Of a DNA stretch of 64,000 bases, positions 55,920 through 64,000 are shown one piece after another (position 1 is the first letter of the stretch; the number at the start of each line of letters is the position of its first letter). A program made the translations under genes and the position numbers. Source of the DNA: Endomychus coccineus (taxonomy: Eukaryota > Arthropoda > Insecta > Coleoptera > Endomychidae); the NCBI GenBank assembly GCA_958510875.1, contig OY294068.1:23788297-23852296 (forward strand), in the 5' to 3' direction. The notes under the pieces are model-generated. The model ran no database searches, was not told where the DNA came from, and saw only the letters and a list, made by a program, of their open reading frames with translations.

Positions 55920-56063
55920 AAGTTGTATATTGTTGTTAAATATATCAAATTTTACTTTTATGTTTTTGTATCATATTATCTATCACATACAAGATTCATC
56001 TTTGGTGATTAACTCTATTTATTTATAATCACTGTATTACATACACATTATTATGAATAAATC

Positions 56064-56066
<3 letters not shown>

Positions 56067-56106
<40 letters not shown>
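56067..56106. repeat. (TTA)n microsatellite
   Basis: About 13 TTA/ATT units shortly before exon 4. It may be the tail of a LINE insertion in the intron. Confidence 0.95.
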
Positions 56107-56107
<1 letters not shown>

Positions 56108-56156
56108 TCACTAATTTTCAATAAGGGCATTTAATAACGTTAAATTTAATTTATAG

Positions 56157-56414
56157 GAAAGATACCACATTCGAAGCACCCTGGAGGCAATCAATATTTC
56201 ATGTTGGGAGGAAATCATGGTGTGCACGGTCCTCATATTCCTTTGGGAGCTGTTACACACGGACGTCCTGGACAAACTGGATTGGTAAAAAAGATACCAG
56301 TGAAACATCATTTACATGGACCACCTAAAGGGAAAAGAATTGTTAAACCTGTTTATAGACAATCTGCAGCACAGAGTACGAGGAACGAAGTTTACGTACC
56401 TGCGCCTAATTCTG
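56157..56414 (+). CDS. Secreted Thr/Pro/Arg-rich protein, coding exon 4
   Basis: 258-nt exon, acceptor TTTATAG and donor G|GTGAGT. Reads GKIPHSKHPGGNQYFMLGGN, HGVHGPHIPLGAVTHGRPGQ and a basic segment VKKIPVKHHLHGPPKGKRIV, ending YVPAPNS. Gly/His/Pro/Lys-rich, without a known domain. Phase 1 in and phase 1 out, so it could be skipped without breaking the frame. Confidence 0.82.
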
Positions 56415-56757
56415 GTGAGTTGATGTGGAGTACTTCATAAAAGGAACAACACCAACAAGAATCAAGTTACATATTCACAGATTCATGAAAATTAAAATTT
56501 TTTCACTAGATTCCGGGTTTCACCGATAAATAATATTTTTCCGGGCATTTTCTGTACGATATTTGTATAGAATTTACAGATATTCTAGGAAAATCTGTAC
56601 TAAAGGCATTCTGAAACAAGAGAATTCTTAGTTAAGGTTAACTCCTATTCATTGAACTAATTATTAGATGTTATCGTAATTCAAATCAAGATAAATTTTA
56701 TTCAAACAAAAATGTTATAGTATTTTCAAAAATTGTACATTTTTAATTTATTTTCAG
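56415..56757. other. Short intron 4
   Basis: 343-bp intron, AT-rich, with a TTTATTTTCAG acceptor. Confidence 0.75.
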
Positions 56758-59567
56758 GATCCTACTCCTTTTTCACCCAAGGCAATAGCAACCTGAGACC
56801 AAGAGATGTTCCCGGTTTAGGTCTTTCAAGCAACAACTTATATTCCGGCGTTAATCAACCCCATGGTCATGTGGAGTACACCCATCATTTCCCACAAAAT
56901 GGAAACGTGTTCAAGCAATTCAGCAACCACCATTCACAACCTCCACCACTTTACAAGAAACCTAACGATATTCATTACCACTTTGAAAATCACGAAGATT
57001 ATACGAGAAATCTGGTACCGCCTCCTTTACATAAAACCTTTCAAGAAAAAGCCAATACGCTTCAACCGCTTCAGAAATTGAATGAGGTCACTGCAACCGC
57101 AGGAACAACTGAACGTGTTACACTTGGAACCCAGACTACGATACCTGAAAATCATCCGGTCAAATTACCCACATCCTACGAAGAACATCAGTTTGAATTT
57201 CCTCATCAGAACATAGATCAACAGTCTAATTTCCAAATTACCAAAGAGCAATTGAAGGTTTTCCATAACGACATACCACAAAATTTCAATTCTCCATCAA
57301 ACGAGTACGATTTCGAATATCATGGCTTAAGAAATACAGGGCAGGTTCCCAAATATCAAACTTATGAAGTAACAGAAGGCAGATGGCACGAGAATACGCC
57401 TTTTTATACGAGAATACCCCCAGATTATCAAACGACACAGAGATTAAGGAAGCCCTCAAGAGTTCGTCCACTAAATGTTGATTTGGGAGTGCCGCCATTC
57501 CTACCAACTCCCTATAATGCTGATGGTGTAGTTCCTACATCTCCCACTCAAAACGACGTATCGACTATCTATTCCCAGCTTTCAAACGCAATCAGAGAGA
57601 AACCAGAAACTGTGACAGTAAATCCGAATTATTTTGATGTGAAAGAAGTATCTACGCATTACCCAATAGTTGGAAGACCGAATATAGAAACACAATTTGA
57701 AATAACACCAGAAATCGCAGAAGTCACTAACGAAATCACTACAAACAAACACCGCATCAAATATAGTCAACAATATGAAGAACCATTGTCAACAGTTGGG
57801 CCGAGCAAAATTTCTACTACTAGAGATCCCTACATTAAACCGCGTCCGAACCAACGTAGGAGGAGACCAACTACTACAACCCCTACTACCACTACTACAG
57901 AAAAACCTTCCACTGAATATTACGAACCACATAAGTCCAATGAAGAAAATGATGCAGAATCGGTGGAAATCGAAAAACCAGTGAAATCGCGAAGACCGTC
58001 AAGATACAGAACAACTACTCCTTCATCGGACGTTCACGAGACCAAATCACAAAGAGGAAAAAATAGGTATCGCAACAGGACAACGATCAATGATTTTTAT
58101 AAAACATCTGATCGAAGAAGACTAAGACCTAATAATATTGAACATGATTACGTGCGTAAAATTCATAGAACGACAGAAGCAGATGTGCCAATAACTGAAT
58201 ACACTACAGAAGCTTTGCCTGTGCTGAGACAATCCACAACCACCGAAATGAGACCAACCATGACGCAAGAAAACATAGATTCCCAGTCTTATGATTCTAA
58301 TTCTGAAGAAGTTCAAAACACAGAGAGTGTCTTTGAGTTTGATGAAGAAATATATAGAAAGAACCCTACCAAGGTCAGGTATGAGAAGCCAATCAGACAT
58401 TATGAAGTACCTACAGAATACGAAGAAGATACGAACGAAGATTACCAAACCACTTCGTTTAAGAATGTGTTGTCCGTAAGGCCTTATGAACAGTCCGAAG
58501 AAGCCACCGAAAAACCGAAACGAAGTAGAACAAGAGAACCGGTCACGACAACGGAGGCTTTGCCTACAACAAATTTGCATCTCCCTGAAAATGAAGTGGA
58601 TTTCTCAACTAATAGATATGACGAAATCGAACCAACTACTCAAAACGAAGAAGAGCTAGTGAAACTTGTACCTTCTACACTTCCTACTATAACTGAACCA
58701 CCTATTACTAAGCCTTCCAGAATAAGGCGTCCTGTTAAATATGACGCTTCAAATAGACCAAGATTTAGTGTAAAAGATTACCGCCAAAGACTTAACCAAT
58801 ACAGTTCAACTTCTACAACTGAATCTTCTAAAGTTGCTAACGATAGTCCACGCATTAGATTTAGTACACGTCTTAGAAGACCGAGCAGTACATCTAATAC
58901 CCCATTCATAGAAACCGTCTCTGAAACTGTGAGGCCTAAATTCACACCTAAAGATCACAGGCGTTCAACTACTACAGAGGCCACAGACGTAATTATATCA
59001 GAAAAAAGTGTAAAATCAGTTAATACCAAGTTGAGACCTTTCGGTAGATTTAAACAAACAACGAGTTCATCGACGACAGTAGCACCTCGAGTTTCCATTA
59101 GACCGAATCTATTTGCAAACAGAAGACGACCCCCACAGTTGAGCTTAAGATCTAGAATTTCCGGAAACAACAATAAAACTAATCTTATCGAAAACAAAGT
59201 CATCGAAAATCCGATAACTGAAGACAGCCAAAGTGAAACTACTTTGCAAGAAAATACCGATGCACTTATTGATAATCCAACTACCATGGAATATGGATTC
59301 AAAAAAGTTAGAACCACAGATATAAACGAAGTTTCAGAAACTACAACGAATGACTTGTTGAAGAACGAAGCGTCTTTGTATTCACAAAGAGTCTCCGATT
59401 TAACGTCTTCTGCAAAAAATGATTACAACACACCCGGTGTGTTCAAATCAGTCTCGCCTTCGAGCAGAAGGGTTCCTAGTTATTTCACAATATCAACTGA
59501 TGACCCTATTTTACCGATCGAAGCTTTTTTCCCATTACTTAAAGAGAAAGATAAGCAAAAAGAATAA
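56758..59567 (+). CDS. Secreted Thr/Pro/Arg-rich protein, coding exon 5 (last, 936 residues)
   Basis: One long open exon encoding the bulk of the 1141-residue product. It starts GSYSFFTQGNSNLRPRDVPG and then becomes low-complexity: His/Pro/Asn-rich (residues about 30-130 of the exon), then Thr/Pro/Glu/Arg-rich with mucin-like runs (RRRRPTTTTPTTTTTEKPST) and repeated basic clusters (KSRRPSRYRTT, KRSRTREPVTT, SRIRRPVKY, RLRRPSS, NRRRPPQ) spaced every 40-80 residues. No Cys-rich or catalytic domain, no membrane segment. The basic pairs could be proprotein-convertase sites and the Thr runs O-glycosylation sites (inference). It ends LPIEAFFPLLKEKDKQKE. No paralogue is recognised in the window. I do not know its function; a cuticle, matrix or peritrophic role would fit the composition. 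Confidence 0.88.
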
Positions 59568-61248
59568 CATTAGAAACTTTCCTTCATGTAGAAGAATTCG
59601 AACTGAATGTGATATATACTCATTATTATAATTCTTGCTACTTTACCACTGAATTATTTATAAAAAATTTGATTTTATTCTTCTTCGACCAGAAATGATT
59701 TGTGTTATTAGTCCTACTGACGATTCTCTCAATCTGACAAGATCATAGTTCAGCTTAAAAATATTCCAACCAGTTATGATTCATATCAAGACAAGATAAT
59801 GTGATAATATAAGTTCATAAATTACATAGTGTAGTGTTCAGAACAAAGTAAAAATACTGTTCTAGTTTCTGGAAGATATATTTAAGAACTTAAGAACTTC
59901 TGCATGTAAACCAAATGATCAGCTAAAATCAATCCTATCGACCATAATAGTATTAATTTCTCTTTCATTGTGAATTTATATAAAAATGATTACTGAAATT
60001 GTCTCATTTGGAAATTCTTAATTCCATTTAGTACTCGACTTTTCATAGTTATAAATATTTCTTGAAGCTATAAAGAGTTTTCTGGTCGAGATATCAAATT
60101 ATATACCTACAATATATTATTTCATATAATGACACAATTACAAAATTAGGTCATAATTCCATACTTCACGTGCCTTGCTTTACAAAATCTGGGATCATTT
60201 CCATCATTCATATAATTTATTTATTTAATTAAATTCTTAGAAATATACAATGTAGAATATTTAGTGTAGATTATTTATTACAAATTTCAGTATGTACAAC
60301 TAATTGATAGATTTGTAACATTTGTGTACAAGTGTAGATAAATAAATGAAAAATACCGAAGGTCTTTTTTTCTCTCTAAATATATCACATGAATCACATG
60401 TAGGTGTATTTAATTCACTTTTTTCAAGACATTTCACATTGTTTGGGAAAATTATGATACATGAATCTTTCAATAAGAATATGATTGGGGTATATTTGAA
60501 AAATTCCACCTACCAACCATAAAACATTTATTTAGTCAGGTCGAAAATATGTCTTAATGATATATAAGAACTTTTCCCAAACTATAAAAATGAGTATTTA
60601 GGTTTATTCAGAAAATGAAAATATACTTTAATATCAACATGTTCCATTTCAATTAAAAAGTAATATTAAGATCAATGTTTACAACATTAATCAGTGCAAT
60701 CATCTTTGAGAACTTTTGGCAAGATGTTAAATTTAATTAAATATATTAAAACGATATCTGCTAATCAGTATTAGATAATACATGTCTAAAAATTGCAGTC
60801 TAAAATATTTGAATCAATGAAATACGTATTATGTCTATGACATTTAAGTAAAATGTTTATTTTGGAAAAAATAAGCAAACCTAAAATTGGATGTGTGAAA
60901 ATAAATACTTTGTCGTAATAATTCTTCGATTCTTAGATAATATTTCTTAAGAATAAATGAGTTACCTTAACTAATTAAAAAAGTTCATACTTTGATTCCA
61001 TGACCCCCGCCCCTGAAATTATACTCAAATATCTGCAGAAATAAAGTGAGCCCTAGCCAGAGAGATCTCTGTCCTAGCTAGAAAACAGTTTTCAGTACAA
61101 CAAAATCGTTTGTAGTTTGTAGAGTAGAATCAAAAATGACGACATCTGTCATAATGACAGATTTTCTAGATAGATATTGAACCACATGTTAAGAAGAATC
61201 CACACTCAGGAACAGGAATACTTTTGATTACTTGCTAATAGAGGAACG
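59568..61248. other. 3' UTR and intergenic region
   Basis: AT-rich. The first part is presumably 3' UTR of the secreted-protein gene, with AATAAA-like signals scattered downstream. No gene recognised. Confidence 0.5.
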
Positions 61249-62673
61249 CAGTGGCGCAGCAAGGGGAAGGCAGTGGGGGGAAGTGCCCCGGGCGCCGGAT
61301 CCAGTCGGGCGCCAATTTTGGAAATGTCTAAGTTTATAAAAATCTGTAGGAAAGAAATTTCACGGAAAAGAAAATCACGATAAAAATTTAGGGCGCACAG
61401 CAGTCTGAACAGCAGGATAACATTCTTCCCGTAACTTCATGCAGCTAATCAAGAGGCATCTGTCATCACTTTCTTCGGCACTATAGAGGCTTTGTACGTG
61501 TTCTTCTCTCAGTCAACTATACGTCGGGACATGCTGAAAAGTGCAATGAAGAGAACAGTGAAACAGGAATCTCAAACCAGATGGACTGCTAGGTATGACG
61601 CAGACGCTGTCAGTGTCGTCTTTGAACATCTGGATTCTATTTTGGATCTACTCGATAAAATGATTGAAAATTCAGAATTGACGCTTGAAACTAGAAATGA
61701 AGCGGGAAGCCTTGGGCCCAAGTTTTGCTGACAATTGAACGCGTACAAAAAAGACTGCAAGATCCTGCAATGAATTTTGCAGATGCTGCCAACGACCTCG
61801 ACTCTCTTCAACACGACTTAGCACACATTCGAGACGATTTGTGTACTGCTGCGATTGCAGACGCGAAACAAAAATGTGACCGATGGGGAATCAAAGTCGA
61901 ACGAAGAACAAGAAGTCCTCGCCGAATGTCTGGAGAGTTATCTGAAAATGCAGGCCTTTCAGCAGAGGAGGAACAACGTCGCGTTTTGGCAAACGCTATT
62001 GATAGGCTCCAGGTTGAGTTCGACAATCGTTTTCAGCGTCTTCGTGATCTGAAAAAGAAGTTTGGCTTCCTCTTAAATGTTGCAGAGTTGATGAGTGGTT
62101 CAGATTTCGATTGCTTGGAAAACAGTGTGAAAATTTCGGAGAGTTTTACGCTACTGACGTTGACGGCACTGGCTTGTATAACGACATCGTTGACTGCAGA
62201 ATGTTACTACGTTCACGGGAAAATGTCATCGATACCCCCATCGAACTACTCCGATTTCTTATACAGTACGGTAAAGATGTTTTTCCGAATTTAAAAGTTG
62301 TGTTACAGATCCTGATAACTGTCTCCGTATCTATTGCAAGTTGTGAGCGGTCCTTCAGTAAGTTAAAGTTAATATTAACTTATCTGCGGGCATCAATGGA
62401 GCAACAAAGATTGTAGGACTTAGCTCTGTTGAGTATACAGAAAGAGATTCGCGAATCGACTGATGCATATCACGCATAATAAATACGTTTGCATCAATGA
62501 AAGCTCGTAAAATACATATCTAGATTTATTGTTCAATGCATATATGTAAGCTTAAAAGAAAGGTACTTAAAACTATTAAAAACTATGTATCCTTGTTTCG
62601 TTCATTAAATATATTTGGCAATGGCAATTATGATAGCCGTCCCCGGGCGTGTACAATTCTCGCTACGCCTCTG
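61249..62673 (+). mobile_element. hAT element (ZMYM1-like) with degenerate 8-bp duplication
   Basis: Left end CAGTGGCGCAGCAAGG and right end inverted (complement CAGAGGCGTAGCGAGA). A CCCCGGGCG run occurs near both ends. Flanks are GAGGAACG (61241-61248) and GAGAAATG (62674-62681), six of eight matching, consistent with an aged hAT target duplication. Length 1425 bp with a broken transposase on the + strand. Confidence 0.78.
61492..62416 (+). pseudogene. hAT transposase pseudogene
   Basis: Frame 61492-61731 reads FFSQSTIRRDMLKSAMKRTV and QTRWTARYDADAV, matching the TRWxxR block of ZMYM1-type hATs. A frameshift leads to 61725-62150 (DAANDLDSLQHDLAHIRDDL, a helical stretch typical of this group). 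62111-62416 then ends with the dimerisation motif TVSVSIASCERSFSKLKLIL. Three frames, no catalytic N-terminus. Confidence 0.85.
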
Positions 62674-62681
62674 GAGAAATG

Positions 62682-63022
62682 TAAACAAGAATTAGAGAAG
62701 TCATTCAATCAAATACACAGATTTTATTGGACACAGCAATATTATATTATGTAAACCTACAGTGACTCTTGTATATAGTTTTGTATATAGTACGTAAACC
62801 ATAGGCAAGGTAAAGATAACGTAGACTATAAATTCAACGAACGTAGATCCGTGGACCCATAGACCGAATGAAACATAACCTCTTAACTCTTAATCTTAAT
62901 TGCTATTGATATTATCTGTTCTACTTTATGTGAAATTCAAGTTTAATTTTTAGTCTTATCAGTTTCACAATAAAGTATAGTAGCATTTTGAACCTAGAAT
63001 TTGTTATTTAGGTCTACCAACT
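62682..63022. other. Upstream region of the TRIP4 homologue
   Basis: AT-rich. TTGTTATTTAG just before 63012 could be an acceptor for a 5' UTR intron or merely chance. No promoter element stands out. Confidence 0.4.
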
Positions 63023-63102
63023 ATGGCATCAACTACTATTGAAGAAGTGAAGAAACAATTAGCTATTTTATTATCGCAGGAACCTGAAACTGATATTGTT
63101 GA
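63023..63102 (+). CDS. TRIP4: TRIP4 (activating signal cointegrator 1) homologue, coding exon 1
   Basis: ATG 63023, reads MASTTIEEVKKQLAILLSQE and PETDIV, then two bases of the next codon before the donor GTAGGT. Joined to exon 2 it gives ETDIVDYILGIQNEDDFEEF, matching the N-terminal helical region of ASC-1, a subunit of the ASC-1 helicase complex and a transcription coactivator. Phase 2. Confidence 0.72.
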
Positions 63103-63157
63103 GTAGGTGAATCATCCAATAAAGAATAATTCGTTTTAATTATTACATCATTTTTAG

Positions 63158-63453
63158 CTATATTTTGGGTATTCAAAACGAAGATGATTTTGAAGAGTTC
63201 ATGCAGAATATTGTTAACACAAATAACAAAAGTCACATCTCAGCACAAAATAATATTCGTAATTTCCTTTTTCGTTCAAAGAATAATAAAGGCTCGAACA
63301 ATGGTTTGAAAAATTCAACTACTTCCAATATACCAGCTAAAGCAAATAGTGGGGTAATTGAGAAATCAAAATATACTGGTAAAAGTAAGGGTAAAGGGAA
63401 AAAAAAGTACCAAAATATTGATTCCCATAGTGAACAGAAAAAAATTGCACAAG
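63158..63453 (+). CDS. TRIP4: TRIP4 homologue, coding exon 2
   Basis: Acceptor ATCATTTTTAG, donor G|GTAATT. After the N-terminal domain the exon is Asn/Ser/Lys-rich (KSKYTGKSKGKGKKKYQN), a basic linker like the one before the zinc finger in other TRIP4 proteins. It ends KKIAQ plus one base, phase 1, joining exon 3 to give GRTECGC. Bounded by short introns of 55 and 52 bp. Confidence 0.75.
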
Positions 63454-63505
63454 GTAATTTCAACCTAAAACGACGATTTACTTATAATTTCAGAGAAAAT
63501 TTCAG

Positions 63506-63624
63506 GCCGTACAGAATGTGGCTGTCAAGGACAAACTCATGAGTTTATGAATAATTGTCTTAGTTGTGGAAGAATTCACTGTGTAGAAGAAGGTCCAGGA
63601 CCATGTTTCTTTTGTGGGGTTGCT
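63506..63624 (+). CDS. TRIP4: TRIP4 homologue, coding exon 3 (C2HC5 zinc finger)
   Basis: Reads GRTECGCQGQTHEFMNNCLS then CGRIHCVEEGPGPCFFCGVA, closely matching the zinc finger that gives TRIP4 its name domain (CxCxGxxHxxxNNCLxCGRIxCxxEGxGPCxFCG). All the Cys and His ligands of this part are present. Ends in phase 0 at donor GTAAGT. Confidence 0.88.
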
Positions 63625-63895
63625 GTAAGTACTACTTTTTTTGTAGTTACCTTCAGAATATCTAAAATATATTTCGTTAACAATTGTTAAGAAAATTTAT
63701 AATCCAACAGTGTATTCTACATAAAACTATTTTCATTTGTATCATAAGTTGATAATAGTAATAGTGTAAAGTATAAAATCAAAGTTTCAATTATTTTTTA
63801 TAACAATTTCCAAAGTGTCAAAATGTTTGTGTAATCACTATTTTCATCTTGCTAAATCTCGAGCAATGATCAAAAGCTATCCAAGTAATTTGCAG

Positions 63896-64000
63896 ATCAA
63901 TGCAACAGGACCAAGTGCTACTTTCTCTGAAAATGACACTTTTACACCAAAAGCGAATACCATTTATGACGATGATAATGATTATTTCAAAATTAAACGA
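63896..64000 (+). CDS. TRIP4: TRIP4 homologue, tentative exon 4, cut by the window edge
   Basis: After acceptor TAATTTGCAG the frame stays open to the edge in phase 0 and ends NTIYDDDNDYFKIKR, resembling the VIDDESDYF segment of the family. However, the stretch that should follow the zinc finger (a VCTxEEQ-type block and about 60 residues) is not found between 63625 and 63895. Either an exon is diverged or missed, or this copy is degenerate. Confidence 0.35.
   Translation, partial: MNATGPSATFSENDTFTPKANTIYDDDNDYFKIKR

Noticed and set aside
55459..56012. Open frames with long IYIYIY runs on both strands
   Set aside because: They are translations of the (TA)n microsatellites and the palindrome, not proteins.
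58122..58580. 152-residue - strand frame
   Set aside because: It is the antisense of the secreted protein's low-complexity exon, as are the frames at 57286-57507, 57582-57773 and 58955-59317.
62536..62754. 72-residue + strand frame overlapping the hAT right end
   Set aside because: It crosses the transposon boundary at 62673, so it is a chance frame.

Overview
This window comes from an AT-rich insect nuclear genome. Spliceosomal introns, a TRIP4 homologue, a GMC oxidoreductase of the insect type and the transposon mix (mariner, pogo, Tc1, hAT, several non-LTR families, Penelope-like elements, a BEL/Pao scrap) all point that way. A beetle is plausible, but the order cannot be fixed from this sequence alone. 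No tRNA, rRNA or CRISPR array was seen.

Host genes occupy the right half. (1) A secreted Thr/Pro/Arg/Glu-rich protein is encoded on the + strand by five coding exons that I joined by hand: 33006-33044, 40988-41043, 44554-44821, 56157-56414 and 56758-59567. Splice phases agree at every junction (1, 0, 1, 1) and give 1141 residues with a signal peptide. (2) Inside its 11.3 kb third intron, on the - strand, lies a complete three-exon GMC oxidoreductase gene (exons 51854-51683, 50831-50616, 49473-48029; 610 residues). Its FAD-binding motif is kept, but both active-site histidine positions are substituted. (3) The first exons of a TRIP4 (activating signal cointegrator 1) homologue run off the right edge from 63023.

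The left half and the large introns are mostly a graveyard of nested transposons. Mariner copies lie at 1-508, 3321-4429, 16325-16800, 20190-22960, 28863-29026 and 40370-40566. A pogo element with a nearly intact transposase is inserted in one of them, and a Penelope-like element (PLE) in another. hAT elements lie at 14118-16061 and 61249-62673. A foldback element at 24057-25709 has arms built of about 161 bp tandem units and an exact 8-bp target duplication. Non-LTR reverse transcriptase and RNase H remnants occur at about 0.66-2.0, 6.1-6.8, 7.3-8.9, 26.2-27.0, 29.2-29.5, 41.7-42.3, 42.9-44.0, 45.0-47.8, 49.9-50.4 and 54.0-55.3 kb.

The most striking signal is a set of hammerhead-ribozyme-like motifs in three sequence families. 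Families A (3481-3522, 39084-39125, 39822-39863) and C (52959-53001, 53773-53816) sit at the ends of PLE fragments that still encode pieces of a GIY-YIG endonuclease. Family B (5093-5138, 32175-32217, 25852-25898, with decayed copies at 23.8-24.0 kb) has no recognised protein partner. A perfect 125-bp-arm palindrome at 55588-55850, set between two (TA)n tracts, carries a related motif in both arms.
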